From the NCBI GenBank assembly GCA_002900995.3, contig CM035307.1:4030001-4094000 (forward strand): 64,000 nt of DNA, written 5' to 3'. Under the pieces are notes generated by a model. It was given only the letters and a program-made list of their open reading frames with translations. It was not told the DNA's origin and ran no database searches. Position numbers and translations under genes: made by a program. Each line of letters opens with the position of its first letter. Position 1 is the first letter of the stretch. Positions 44,381-57,200 of this stretch are shown here, piece by piece. Source of the stretch: Ganoderma boninense. Its lineage: Eukaryota; Basidiomycota; Agaricomycetes; Polyporales; Polyporaceae.

Positions 44381-47300
44381 ATGAGCTCGTCCTTCAACTT
44401 TCCTCCGGGCGACAGCTACGTCTTCCCTCCGACTTTTGTCCCTCCACCCGCACCCCAGCCCCAGTACAACCAAGACCCTTTGGTGGCCCCGCTTCCACCC
44501 TATCACGCTCCGCCCGTTTACGACGACCCCCTCGACCCCGCTCTCGCATCTCACCAGCCACTCCACTCCTTTGCACAACCAGCCTCCTCCCCGTCCGCCG
44601 GTCTCCGCATCAAACTACCCCCGTTCGGTATAATGCCTCCCACAACTCGTGGCGCTTCCCGCCAGCAGCTCAGCAGCCCCATTGCGTCTGGCTCGGAATA
44701 CCACGAAAGTAATGCGTCGATGGAAGTAGAAGAGCCACCGCCTGAAGAAGAAGAAGACGAGGAGCCCGTCGAGTACGGTGTGTCCTCGCGCGGCAGACGC
44801 GTCGCCAAGAAGTCGTATCGTGAGTCTGGTAGCGAAGACGATCCTCTCGACATCATCTCCCCCAAGGGAAAGAGCAAGCAGCTCGAACCAGACCATGGCG
44901 ATGACGAAGAAGAGGACGACGAAGAGCCTGTTGGTCGTTATGCCCTCCGTAACAGAGGCGGCCGCCCGAAGCTGAACGGCTTCATAGTGAGTGACGAAGA
45001 AGACGGAGAGGCGAAGGTCGGTCGGTATCCGACTCGTAATCGAGCGAAGAACGGGAACAGCCAGTCGAACGGCGGTGGCCGTCTCACGCGGAGGTCCAAT
45101 GGACGCAGCCAGCCTCAGGCGTCATCATCGCGCTCAACACGCCTGTCTCGGCGTCGCACGCGTTCAACTGCTAGGGACGATGAGGAGGACGGCTACGTGG
45201 ACGAACCCTCCTCTGGGACGGCCGACGCAGAAGGGTCCATGGACGAGGCTCCCGTGACATCTCCCGAGCCCGAACCCGACGCGGATGGCGAAGCAGATGC
45301 AGAAGGCGACGCCGATCAGGAACCAGAGCAAGATGGCAAGCCTTATTCCCTCCGTCAACGTACCAAGATCAACTACGCCATCCCTCCGCCTCTGGAGGAA
45401 ATGCGTCCACCTCCGAAGCCTCGCCCTGGCGCGAGCAGGTCCCACCGCAATCCTAATAGGCCGAAACCTCCCGGGTGGAGTGCGACGGGCGCGGAACTTA
45501 GTCGGTGGATGGGTGGTGGCGGAGATGACTCGGTGCGTTTCTTTGGCAATGGCCAGCTTCATGCCCTGACTGTGTCTCAGGATTCGGATTATGCCACTCG
45601 TACGCCCCGAAAACCGTTTGGTGGCATTGCTGGAGCTGGAGGTAGTGGCGGAATCTTTGCTGCAGGCGGAGCTGGTGGTGGTGGGTTCCTCCCTGGTGAT
45701 CTCGCAGCTGCAGCGGGTACGCCGTCCAACCTGGGCAAGGTCAGCGATACTGGTACGTCCACAATACCCCTGCCCCGTGTGATGGTCAACTGATTCGCGC
45801 ATATAGCTCTTGCCGACGCGGACCCCCTTGGAGTCAATCAGAATGTGACATTCGATGAAGTAGGTGGTCTAGACGAACGTGAGTCTCACCCTTGGTGTTA
45901 TGCCCTCCCTCCCGTTCATCACACCCCATGAAGACATCAACTCTTTGAAGGAGATGACTCTTCTTCCTCTGCTATATCCCGAAGTCTTCCAGCGGTTCAA
46001 CCTTACTCCTCCGCGTGGTGTGCTCTTCCATGGTCCTCCAGGTACTGGTAAGACGTTGCTTGCGCGTGCACTGGCTGCCAGCTGTCGTTCTAATGGCAAG
46101 GGCATATGTGAGTCCTGATATGCTTCTGTTTGTTGTGATTGTACTCACGGTATGTCTCAGCGTTCTTCATGCGGAAGGGCGCGGACTGCTTGTCCAAGTG
46201 GGTCGGTGAAGCAGAGCGTCAGCTACGACTCCTTTTCGAGGAGGCTCGGAACCAACAGCCCAGTATCATCTTCTTCGATGAGATTGATGGTCTCGCGCCA
46301 GTGCGATCGTCGAAGCAAGATCAGATCCACGCGTCGATCGTGTCGACACTGCTTGCTCTTATGGACGGTATGGACGGGCGTGGTCAGGTCGTCGTCATCG
46401 GCGCCACAAATCGTCCCGACGCTGTCGACCCAGCGCTCCGTCGACCTGGTCGCTTCGATAGGGAATTCTACTTCCCTTTGCCAGGAATGGAGGCGCGCGA
46501 GAAGATTCTTGGGATCATGACGAAGAAGTGGTCCGGTTGGGATAGCGAGAAGGGCGCTGAGAATGCGAAAGGCCTTGCCAAGCTCACGAAGGGTTATGGG
46601 GGTGCTGACTTGCGGGTTCGTGCCCGCGCGAATAATCATGTGGAAAGTTGACGTTAATGTCTGATTGCTACAGGCCCTGTGTACGGAAGCTGCGCTCAAC
46701 GCTGTCCAGCGCCGGTATCCCCAGATTTACAAGTCGAACGATCGACTTCTCTTGAAGCCGGATACTATTGAAGTCGAGCTCCGCGATTTTATGATCTCGG
46801 TAAAGAGTGAGTGCCTGATCCCCGCTGTGCTGTGCAGTGACGACAGTGCAGAGACTGACGTTATGCTGTAGAACTCGTGCCGTCGTCGGCTCGTTCAGTA
46901 TCCTCGGCCGCGTCCCCCCTTCCTACCCAGCTCGTACCGTTGTTGCAAGAGCCACTCGACAAGATCAAGGAAGTCGTTGGTAAGGTTCTGCCTCTAAGCA
47001 AGAAGCGGACCGCGCTAGAGGAAGCGGAGTGGGAGGACGTGGGCGGCTCCGAGGGCGCTCTTGAGCGGGAGCTTATGATGCAGTCGATGGAGACCCTGCG
47101 CGTATACCGCCCGCGAGTGGCGCTGCATGGGCCAGTTGGGATGGGTCAATCATATATCGCTGCCGCGGCGCTACACCATCTCGAAGGATACCACGTACAA
47201 AGTCTTGACCTCGGGTCGCTATTGGCCGACTCAACGAGGGTACGTAGATTTTTGTTGTCTTGCGTGAGACACGTCTGACTTCGAGTTACAGTCACCGGAG

Positions 47301-49282
47301 GCTGCCATTGTTCAGCTCTTCGTAGAAGCGAAGCGGCATCAGCCATCCGTGGTGTATATCCCGTCGCTAGTTGGATGGTGTGCGGCTGTGACAGAGACCG
47401 CGCGCACGACCGTCCGTGCCATGCTCGATACCCTCTCGCCGACGGATCCAGTGCTCCTACTGGCGGTGGTGGATGGCCCGTTCAGCCAGTTGCCGCGGGA
47501 TGTACGGCAATGGTTCGGTCCTATCCGCGGGAATCGCGTCGCGCTCATCTCGCCCAGTGCACCCCAACGAGATGCGTTCTTCGACGGCCTGTTGAAGGAC
47601 ATTAGGCGCCCGCCGAACGAGTTCCCTGACGGCATGAAGCGGAAGAAGCGTGTTCTGGAAGAGCTTCCGATTGCACCACCTCTGGAGCCACGACAGCCGA
47701 CAGCTGCGGAGCTGGCTGTGCAGCAGGAGAATGACCAGCGTGTCGTCACGCTGCTCAAGTACCGCCTCGGACCGATTCTGAGCGAGCTCAAAAGAAAGTT
47801 TAAGCGCTTTACGAAGCGTGCCTCAGTGAGTAATAATGATTCACGTTCCCGAGCGTTGCTCACAATTGGGTACAGGATGAATACAACTACGATTTCAACG
47901 CACCGCCACCGCCACCTCAAGTTCAACTAGTAGCGGCTGCCGTTGAGTTGCACCCTGAGCCAAACGGGGTCATCGACATTTCCGAGGATGGTCAACCTCA
48001 GCAACCAACTGTCGAAGTTGCGGTGTTCAACCAGGTTCAAGAGCAGCTTATACAGGAGCCACCGCTGTTCGAAATGGACCTGGAGCGTATGCACGTCGAG
48101 CTCTATAAAGGTCGGTACCTCATGCTAGAGGACTTCCTCGACGACATCCGCAAGATCGTCCACAACGCGAGCGTGAGGATCAACGAGGACCCGGAGCGGC
48201 TGTTCAGAGCTCAGGCGATGCTCACCGCCGCGGAGGTCAGTTGTCAAGACTTCGACCCACAGTTCAGGCTCGAGTGCCAGCGCATGGCCGTGCGCGAACG
48301 CCAGCGGCGCGAGGCATTCCGGAAGAACAAGGAGAAGGAAAGAGCGGCTGAACAGCCTGCCCAGAATGGGGAGTACGCGCCTGGAACGCGTCGGAGTGCC
48401 CGCCACAACGGCCAGGAGCCCGAGATAGCAATCACGGATCCCGTGCTGCTCGAACGCAAGCTCAAGAGGCAACGTTCAAATGGTGCCGAAACGACCCCTT
48501 CGGAAGACGAGAATGGCGAGCGCGTTGCGAAGAAGTCGCGAACGGACGGCGAGGATGGTGGATCATCCGGAGAGGGTCCTCACACGCCAACGGCAATTGC
48601 GCGCTCGCTGAGCGTACGCTTTGCAGACGATGTGGTCCTTGCTTCGCCGGGTAGTGGCATGCCTCTGAACCTAGGGGAGGCTCACGCTCAACCTCAGGAG
48701 CCTGCTCGGCGATCTGGCTTCGATCCTGCTCTGCTCAACCCAATGTCTCCGGTTGATGCCCAGATGAGTATCCCAACTGATCCTCCCGACAACCCCTTCA
48801 CTGCGATGTCCAGTGCCTACGAAAACGTTGTCCCACAACCAGAGCCTGCGCCGCAACCGAATGGTATCATTACCCCGAATGACTTGCCTGCAGACGTCCC
48901 GGCCGTCTTCGACAGGGAAGGCGACCATCCCATGGCGCCCACACAGCCCGCAGAAGCAGAAGCGCCGGCGCTTGCAGAGGCACCCGAATCCGAACCGCCA
49001 GCCGAAGTGCCCATGGAGGTGGAGCGGTCGCCGACGCCTCTACCCGACTTCCATCTAGATGAGGACACGCTTACGGGCTTCAAGGCGTACCTGCGTGATG
49101 CGACCGGGTCCCTCAACGTCGAGCAGCTAGAGCAGCTGCGCGCAACGTGCCTCGGCCTCGTCTGGCGGCACCGGCAAGAATGGGACCGGGCAGGCCTGCT
49201 GCGCGAACTCCGGGAGGAGGCGGAGGAGTTCGTGCGGGAGGTGCAGCTGGACGATGCGGACGCGGACGCGGGCTCTCCGTGA
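44381..49282 (+). CDS. YTA7: Yta7/ATAD2-type AAA ATPase, chromatin factor
   Basis: Nuclear ATPase that in yeast evicts or remodels H3-H4 and marks chromatin boundaries. ATG 44381 starts [18 protein letters not shown] long acidic, Arg-rich N-terminus follows ([37 protein letters not shown]). AAA1 has [11 protein letters not shown], Walker [17 protein letters not shown], Walker [14 protein letters not shown] and Arg fingers in [15 protein letters not shown]2 is degenerate: its P-loop reads [13 protein letters not shown] and lacks the Lys. A bromodomain-like helical region follows ([40 protein letters not shown]), then a Pro/Glu-rich tail. About eight short introns occur; the product is roughly 1,450-1,500 residues. 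A final helical stretch ([20 protein letters not shown]) ends near the stop at 49282. Identification is firm; the bromodomain lacks an obvious acetyl-lysine Asn, as in yeast Yta7. Confidence 0.93.
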
Positions 49283-50020
49283 CCGAAGTCCGGACGGACG
49301 GGTCGAACTTTGGACTGTGGTCGTCGTCCGAGCTCCTGCGCTATTTTGTGTTGTTTCGTGTTTCGTTCGTTCATATTCCTGTTTGTTTGTGTTGTTCAGT
49401 TTTTTCGGCCCCGACGCTCCCCGCTGTAGATTATTACTTGTCATTAGTACTGCTTGTGTATTTCACAGTGCCATCTCTAACCCAGGTTCTTGACAAATGC
49501 GATGCGATACGTTATTATCCCCCGTGGAGAGATTGTCCAGGCAGCCCGGCGTCATTGCAAGCGCCCGATTCCCTGGTGAGCGAGCTGCCCACCTCGGTTA
49601 TCTGTCTCTATTCTTCATCGTGTAGAGGTTTCCGCCTTTTCTGCAGGCAAGGCGTGTCCAGTACCAGTACTGAAGTAATAGGCGGCATGGAAGGGTCCTT
49701 TAAGGACTCAAGTACTCAGCGCTCATCGGACGATAAGCGCCAAACATAGCCTACAGTATGTGCTTGCTCGAGCGACGAACTGCGACGAGTTGAACATTAC
49801 GCAGAAGAGGGGATGCCACAAATAAGTTACGACTATGACAGCAGAGAATAAGTACGGAAGATGGATACAGAGGCAGACAGCGATGCAGGACTCGACAGCA
49901 AGAGCAGAGGTGGTTACAAGACGGGATGGGATACAAAAGATAGCGGAGGCAGAGCGGGAGAGCCCATTACAGCGGAAGGTATCCGCAAACAATTGATACG
50001 TTCAGAACACGACGGGCGCA
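49283..50020. other. Convergent intergenic region
   Basis: It lies between the 3' ends of YTA7 (+) and the unknown gene at 50021 (-). The right part from 49825 is duplicated at the end of the window. Confidence 0.45.
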
Positions 50021-50070
50021 TTACGCGCAAAAGTATCCGCCCTCAGGGCGGACGGCGAGCGGCGACCCCA
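49825..50070. repeat. Direct repeat with 63773-64000
   Basis: The stretch (GATGGATACAGAGG.., CGACAGCAAGAGCAGAG, GGTATCCGC, GTATCCGCCCTCAGGGCG) recurs in the same orientation and order at 63773-64000 with scattered substitutions and indels. It spans the 3' flank and last codons of the unknown gene on the minus strand, so the second copy is probably a paralogue cut by the window end. Confidence 0.8.
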
Positions 50071-51376
50071 ACGTCGAGCCGGGGCCGGCGAAAGGTGACA
50101 GCAGAGGCGAGGCCTGCGACGCCGCACGATCAGAGGAGTCCAACGACTGCGAGAAGCTGAAGCTGCGCGCGAGCGCGGGCCGAGAGACGCGGAGGAGCGT
50201 GGTGCGCGTGAGGTTGGACGACGTGGACGAGCTCGTCCGTGTCAAGACGTGCCTCGTCCCCTCACGCGCGAGCGTCGGTGTGAGCCCCCCAGAGAACTGG
50301 CCTCTGCCGATGTCGAACGGGGAGAGCGCCTGCGGAGACGGGGTGCCAGCGAGGCGGGCACTGCGGGGGGCTGCGAGGAGCCCGGGCTCGGTAGGGACGT
50401 CGGGGATCTGGAGGCGGCCGAGGAGGGGTTTGCCGACATTCATCAGGCATAGCGGGTGCGGGGCGACAGGCAGGGCGGAGGATTCGAGGGGGGACGACGC
50501 GTCCTTGCGTGCTTGTACATTGAGGCGCGACCATGTGCCTGGGGCGCAAGGGACCAGGCGAGGGAGTTTCGGAGGAGTCAGCGGCGTGTGGGCTATCTGG
50601 TCGATGGGGGTGATGGGTTGACTTGTGTTGCCCCCCAAAGAGTGGGAGCGGCGGAAGAAAGCGGCTGATGCGGCCGTGTACGTGGGGGTGAGGCCACAAG
50701 GAGAGCCCGAAGGTGATGTAGATGCCGATGGAGCCCAGCGAGGAGGCATGGCAAGGTGAAGTGATAGAGTTGGCCTTTGGCGAGCAATGCGGTAATGCGA
50801 CACAGGAGAGTCAAGCGCGGGTGGACCGGACGAAGGGGATGTGGTAGAAGTAACCACGATCGGGATTGCGCAAGGTGTCGGGGGTGGCAGGGTGTCCACG
50901 GGGCTTGCACAGATATCTGAAAGAATTTTGGTCGGTCCAATTGACACGATGGACGCGAAGATATTGACGTGAACAAGCATGGCACGCGTCAGATATTCAC
51001 TCGCGTGAGCATGGCCACGGATAGCTGGATATATGCGCCCGTAAACGTCCTGCAACCTAGATACTCACCTGAAGCTAAGTCTTGAATGGATGACATTATT
51101 TGGCTCAGAGTACAATAGCGACCTGTCTCTCTCCGGATGTCTGTTTGGACTCGGCGGGCCACCGCCTGGAGGTCGGGTGAGGCTGAGGGTCTCCTCGTTC
51201 CAAAACGAGTCGCGCTCGCGTTCGCGCGGACATTGCGTCCAAAAGCTGCAAGGACACGCGTTAGTAACGGGTCTACACGTTCAAAGTCATAAAGCCAACC
51301 AACCTTCGAGGAATACGGTGCGCAGGTTCGTGGACACGAGAGATGTCCTGCGTGTATTAATCTGGAGGCGCGGCAT
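50021..51376 (-). CDS. Unknown Ser/Pro-rich protein (gene X)
   Basis: Not recognised. ATG 51376 starts MPRLQINTRRTSLVSTNLRT. A first intron leads to AFGRNVRANASATRFGTRRP and then DLQAVARRVQTDIRRETGRY. A second, longer intron (ending TTCTTTCAG at about 50919) joins LASD to ICASPVDTLPPP. The last exon is a long frame rich in Ser, Pro and Arg (FFRRSHSLGGNTSQPITPID, HTPLTPPKLPRLVPC, ARSFSFSQSLDSSDRAASQ) ending EGGYFCA-stop at 50021. Repeated SP/TP and RSxS motifs suggest a phosphorylated, disordered regulatory protein, but that is inference. About 388 residues. A second copy of its 3' end, with the same last codons, begins at the window's right edge, which supports this frame as coding. It is divergent from the IMPACT gene with 103 bp between starts. 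Confidence 0.6.
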
Positions 51377-51479
51377 GTCGACTACGATTATGTATAAAGA
51401 GAGCGTCCGGTAACGGCCAAGTCGTTAGAGAGTAGATTGAGAGTAGGGTCAAGACGTAGGAGAGAACGGAGGGAGGACG
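51377..51479. promoter_or_regulatory. Bidirectional promoter gene X / IMPACT
   Basis: Only 103 bases lie between the divergent starts at 51376 (-) and 51480 (+), so the two genes share a compact promoter or have overlapping 5' ends. Confidence 0.4.
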
Positions 51480-52311
51480 ATGATGGACGTCCGGGAGCAA
51501 GTTGAAGTTGAGTTTGGAGTCTCGCGGAGCGCGCCGTCCCACTCCAACGCGAACCGCAGACGCATGATGACATCCGCGTCTCTTTGCCAGTTGCCATCAC
51601 CTCCTCCACCCGCCTGCAGCCCATCATCGACATCTAGCACCACGCATGCGCCTTCAAGTTCCAGGCTCAGCAGTGCGTCGTCTGAATCTGATGAAACCGC
51701 GCTGCGGCGGCTCTCCCTGGACCTGTCCTGGTCTTCACCTAGCCGCACGGCGATACTCTACGGACCCCTCGCACTGGAACGAACCCTTAGCTGTCTCAGA
51801 CGAGCTCACCCAACAGAAGTCTACGTTCCAAGCCTACGCAACAACATACCATCAAGTTCAAGCCCAGGCGGACGGGATGGCGCACCCCGGTACCCCAAGC
51901 CTCATGAAGACAAGCGTCGTCCCGCGGCTCCTCGCACACATCCAGGGCGTCGACCCACATACACGCCGCGCCTCGCACGCCATGTATGCGTGGCGCGTGC
52001 GCCCGACATCAACAGCAACGTCAACGTCCGCTGGTGCGCCTTCGAACATGGTCCTCTTCGGGTCGTCCAACGGCGGCGAGGCCGGCGCGGGGGAGCGTCT
52101 TGAGCGTTTGCTCGAGCTGGGGAGCTGCGAAGACGTCATCCTCGTGGTCTTCCGGTGGTATGGCGGCACTAAGCTCGGGTCCGATCGGTGGAGGTGCATT
52201 TCGTCTGTGGCTAAACAAGCCCTCGAACGCGGGAGCTTTCTTCGACGCGACGGCCCGAGAGAAGATGGTCAGAGCGGCGGTGGTAGCAGGAGTAGGAAGC
52301 GAGGGAGGTGA
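51480..52311 (+). CDS. IMPACT/YIH1 (UPF0029) family protein, with a likely frame slip
   Basis: The IMPACT-type fold resembles that of Yih1, which restrains Gcn2 activation and so tunes translation under amino acid starvation. The family core is clear: QQKSTFQAYATTYHQV, HAMYAWRVRP, SSNGGEAGAGERLERLLE, CEDVILVVFRWYGGTKLGSD and RWRCISSVAKQALERGSF. This short form lacks the RWD domain of full Yih1, so it may instead belong with small UPF0029 proteins. The N-terminus is Ser/Pro-rich (SLCQLPSPPPPACSPSS, SSASSESDETALRRLSLDLS) in a different frame; the two join sensibly if one base is removed near 51748 (SPSRT then RYSTDPSHWNEPL). Alternatively the gene begins further in. ATG 51564 is another possible start. 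Confidence 0.75.
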
Positions 52312-52794
52312 TGGGCTTGTCACCGTGGCGGTGAGTGAATGTTTCCCCACGTCTGTTCGTACGTCCTGAACTTGCAATGGGTGCTGCTCTTAGGTCAGTC
52401 GCTTATGGTGTAAATACAGTTCATGTGGAACGTTGCCTATATATTTTGCGACGCCAGTCGATGTCCAGTCACACCTGCTCTACTACGAGGTACGCATATA
52501 GTTACGCGCCTGTCTCCTTTCTGCACGGTACGCCGTGTCTCAGTTATTGAATTACATATAGAGAATTCTCTCGCCCCTTATCTCCAAGGTCCTCGACACG
52601 GCTTATTAAAATCGAAGTCCGAAGCAGGCGGGAGATCTCGGACGAGGGTCAAGGCCGGGTCGCCAACCATGGTGTGAGTAACATGTCTCCACGAACTCCA
52701 TAGTCTGACATCTAAGTCTAAGGACATTTCGTATGCCAGTCTACTTCTCGCTGTTCAGCACGATGTCTCTACACCATTTACTCTATGCTTCAAT
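52312..52794. other. Convergent intergenic region
   Basis: It lies between the 3' ends of the IMPACT gene (+) and serine dehydratase (-). No gene or repeat is seen. Confidence 0.45.
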
Positions 52795-54266
52795 TCACAT
52801 CGGCACCACGAAGTTTTCGCCGTTATACGCAATATCCCACCCCTTCCCTGCGGCTACTTCGGACGCAACTATGCCCTTGTATTCGCCCAGCTCGGCCAGC
52901 GAGATCTTGAACCCACCGCACACGATGAAGACGACGGTCGTCCGTTTGTCGGTCTGGGGGATCAGTTTACGGAAGAGCGTGGGGTTGTATGCAGGGGAAA
53001 GGGTTGCCGCACAGGCTAATTCCGCCAGCATTTTGTGATCTTCTGTCCTCCGAGAAGCCAATGCCCGGAAGCAGTTCCCTTGTCAGAGGTACGGTCTCTT
53101 TGCCTACGGGCGAGCCAACACTCACCTGCAAAGAGCAGCGTCGTCTGCATCGCCATCTCGTCGGAGATGCATATACTCTTCACGCCTCCGCTTCGATCCA
53201 GCGCCTTCCTGACGATTGCCACGGAGGGCGAGGATGCCCCCAGTGAGGTGGCACGGGAGCTGAGTTTCGCCAGGTGAGCAAGGTTCACATTGTGTTGCGC
53301 GCAGTGCTCGACGGTCGTCCCCTCTGGCGCAGGCCTCGATGCCACACTGCCGGCGAACGGCCCATCGTTCAGGGACAGCGACTGGTAGAAGCAATTCGAG
53401 CCGTGCGTCTCCACGGTCACAAGAGGGACTGCGCAACGCGCGCACCAAAGTAGAAAAAGTTAGGATTCCGTGCAAAGCAAGGTTGCGAGGAAGGCTTACC
53501 GTCGTCCCACCCGACGGCTTTGCAGCCTTCCATGACTCCGCCGGCGAGCCCCGCCCCGCCCACGCTGCAGAAAATGGCGTCGGGCTTGACGCCTTCGGGA
53601 AGCTGTCGCCGGACCTCGTGCACCATGCTCGCGTGTCCCTCCCACACCACGGGATCGTCGTACGCAGGGATCATCACCCTGTGCCATCCATCCCATTGGT
53701 CAGCTCGCAGCAACATATGCGGTCAACAAGCACCGATCGGTGCATCGCTCACGCCTTGGGTTCCGCCGCGACGGCCGCCTCAGCGCGCTGCAGGGCGTGC
53801 AGATAGCAGTCGCCGCCGATCTCGACCGCGGCGCGCTCCCTGCGCAGGAAGGCGAGCGTCGGCTCGCTCGCGCCGCTAGGCAGGAAGACGGTGCACCTGG
53901 CCTGGAGGACGTTGGCCGCGCACGCGGCGGCGAGGCCTGCGTTCCCGCCCGACGCGATGACGAGGTGCGTGTCGGGCCCGTGCGTGCAGACGGCGTGCTG
54001 CGCGAAGTGGGAGATCCCTCGGTACTTGAAGGATTGTGCCGGGTGGAGGTTCTGCGGTGCGGCGGGAAACGTTGGGAGAGGCCGGCGGATGGGGATGGGA
54101 GGAAGGAGGGTTAGGTTACTTCGTGTGAGACTCGGGCTGCGCAGGGATGGGGAGGGTGTCGGCTTACTTCTAGTTTGAGGTATGCGTCGCACCCGAGGAG
54201 CGTGGAGATGTGTCCAGAGCGGAGAAGGGGGGTCTCTTGCCAGAGAGTGTCGGCGTATGCGGCCAT
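52795..54266 (-). CDS. CHA1: L-serine dehydratase (serine/threonine ammonia-lyase)
   Basis: PLP enzyme that deaminates L-serine (and often threonine) to pyruvate or 2-oxobutyrate for catabolism. ATG 54266 gives MAAYADTLWQETPLLRSGHI, a typical substrate-domain start, then STLLGCDAYLKLE. An intron at about 54051-54174 leads to NLHPAQSFKYRGISHF, with the PLP-binding Lys in SFKYRG. Other family motifs are VIASGGNAGLAAACAANVLQ (phosphate/Asn loop), FLPSGASEPTL, FCSVGGAGLAGGVMEGCKAV (Gly-rich PLP phosphate loop) and TVETHGSNCFYQSL. The C-terminus ends VFIVCGGFKISLAELGEYK and NFVVPM-stop. Several short introns interrupt it. There is no ACT regulatory domain, which fits the catabolic yeast Cha1 type rather than the biosynthetic threonine deaminase. 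Confidence 0.92.
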
Positions 54267-57200
54267 CTTGGCTTACAACGGTATACGTAGTTAGCGGTGT
54301 TGGATGTCGATGTCGCTGCGTTCGTCAGAATATGATGAGCAGCCGTCGACTCTACGCAATGAATGAATTCGAATAAGTACGTGTTGCTGGGTATCGGTTT
54401 AATCCGAGTCAGCGAAGGATGGCCACGCTTCAAGGGAGTACGGTTCGATGCAAGAGCTTACAGGGCGCATCACCAGCGACTGGGGCCGGCGACGACATGC
54501 GCTAGATAGAAACTTGGACCGAGTCAATAGGCTGAGTATAGGTCAGCATCCTAATAGTCAGACTTTGTAGCTTTATAAGCTTGAAACGAGCTTGTTAAAG
54601 GGAGCAGTATGGATATGGATGAGTAAGGAAGTGTTGCCACGTCGACCACTAGATTTATAAGGAGGCTTGTTATATGTAATCAATCACATTTAGCGCCTTT
54701 TAAGGCTGTCTACAAACCACCACCATCTTCTAAGTATTCTCTTCCTTGTTTTCCTGTCCGCGTCCCCTCCCCCCTTTTTATAGTAAAGTCTACATCGACG
54801 GTCGTATCAATATCGATTCTTCGGACTGGATTGACCCACCGTAAGACTGTCCAGGCTCCGTGTAAAATTTAAATTTTGACTCTCAAGACATGACCGGCAA
54901 GTATTTGTTGAAACACTCACTCAAAATAAGGCGTTCCGTCCAATCGGACCGCTCTTCAACGAGGTTGAGCACTCGGAGCAGGAACAATATCGATATTGAC
55001 CACCCTGGTACGTCAGCCCCCACTGCATAGCCATTTTACCTCCCATGGGCCCGTCCGGCACAGCGCTGTTGCCAGAGAAGATTCATCTCATGGTTTTCCA
55101 TTTCAGACGAACGCTGCAAATGTTGTGAAACTCACTGAGGTGCATCTCCTACTAAGCAAGGTGCACATGGTCCGCTCCAGCCAAGCCGGCGTGTAGCAGG
55201 TAGCATACTCGGGGAATATTGTCTGGCAATTTTTATGAGGCTTCTTATCTTCAGGGTCAGTCTACTTATCTAGAGTCTCCAGCAGCCTTTCCTCATCATT
55301 CTTCAGCCATATGCCGATGAGCGCATCCAAACGACCCGTGCGGCGAGGCTAAACATCCGGGCGGCGGGACAGTTACGCCGACCTCCAGCCTCATAGCAAA
55401 TCAAACCTCGGACTCTCGGCCTGTTACTGCATGTGCAGGCTTGGTGTTTCCATGTCCTGAGCGCGATTGTGGCGTGCAAGGTCAGGCAGACTGAACATGC
55501 ACTCGAAAGGGTCGGTTTGCGCGGCTGATCGTGGAGTTGCAACCGTGTTATGGGTGAANNNNNNNNNNNNNNNNNNNNNNNNNNNNNNNNNNNNNNNNNN
55601 NNNNNNNNNNNNNNNNNNNNNNNNNNNNNNNNNNNNNNNNNNNNNNNNNNNNNNNNNNCACGGTTCAATCAAATCAGTTCTCAGTTCCCTCAAGTTCTCG
55701 TCGCCTTGACACTTCTTGAATGTGCCCGCGGCCTCAGAGTCGTGCGTACATAGTGCCGAGGGACATGAGAGAATATCCACAGCGATATTTGGATGTGTGC
55801 TTACAGTATTGTTTTTTCACAGCGTGCAAGGATGGTGCCTCGCGCGCCTTCGCTCGGACTCGGAGACTCGGAGCAGTGTTGCGCGTTGCGCGACACTCAT
55901 ACGATTGCGCCTATGTATCTTTCATGTCCCGGGTATTGTAGAATTGTCTTCTTGGACGTGTTGGATATCACCAGATGCGCTTTCCAGGCTCCTCGCTTCA
56001 CTGTGCTCACTGGTGTTCAGCGAGCACTTGCGGTTAGAGATACTCTGCCTCCTGTGCTACGTGATTCTGCACAATGAACTAAATGAAGGATACTGGGTGG
56101 ATTGGAGACTGCATATGCAGTTGACACTGCACATATAACTTTGGTTCATGACAGTTGCCATCCCAGGTTTGAGTCCAGGATGCCATTGAAAGGTTTGAGC
56201 GCCTTTGACAGCACTGTTATTGCGCGATCAGTATGGATTTCTTATCGGACTACAATCGGATCTAATGATCGGATGCTCCTTCATCAACCCGGACTTTGAT
56301 CCAAACCCCTCTCACGTTCGCGTGGGAGGGGTTTGGTACGAACCTACGTTGCCTGCGGCCAGCCGGAGATACGACCGCGTCGCCGAAGTCGGGTCCTCAG
56401 TGAACGTTCCACTGCCATCACGTTCCTGCCTTCTGGCCCCTTGGGCTGACCCACAAGGCGCTTCCTCCCACATACTTAAATCCATTGCGACCGGACCCTT
56501 GGACCCCGGCTGCCCTTCCACCGCCCTGTACGACCTCTGGACGGCTGCCGCCTGTCACCCGTTGTCGCCCCGCCTGCCACCCGGCTTCCCCGTCGCTTTC
56601 TCCCCTTGGCCCTCCATGCACACTACGTTCGACGTTCGACTTTGCCTCTCTCCTCTCCCTCCATTTCCCCCCGCATCTCCCTGCCCTTCTCCTTATCCAC
56701 CGCTCTACTCCCTGGCCAGAATTTCTCGGTCTCGGTCTGGTCCCGCCGCCTCCTGCTGTACCATCGAGTGAAACCGCTGTCGACTCTCGTAGCGTCGATT
56801 CGGCGGTCTCCCTTCTCTGTCTCTGCCGTCTGTCTCTCCGCCTCGACGCTGGCCTCTTTTCCTTTTCGCCGCCTGCGAGTCGCGTGGCGGACGTCGCAGC
56901 CCATGCGACCGTGTGTCTCTGGTGAGTGTTGTTTCGTGCATTCTTCGGTTGTGGTCCGTGAGGCATTCGCTTTGGCGCAATGACTTCTTCCGTGTCTCAC
57001 GGCGATCCGCCTCGCAACGCCGCGCCGTTGTGGGCCAGGCTTTGAGTCTCCGGCCGCCGCTGTAGTCTCTGCGGCTCGATGCCTGTATATATTTCACTGG
57101 GACGCCTGGCCGTCCCATTTCTTACTGTGTCTTTCGAGGGTGCGGTTGTCGGGCAACCTTGGCTTCTCGTTTGGATGCCGCGACTGGCTCGCAGTGTTCC

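Noticed and set aside
56418..56966. 182-codon open frame on - (and overlapping frames on +)
   Set aside because: Complement of a CT-rich tract, which gives Arg/Glu-rich chance frames.
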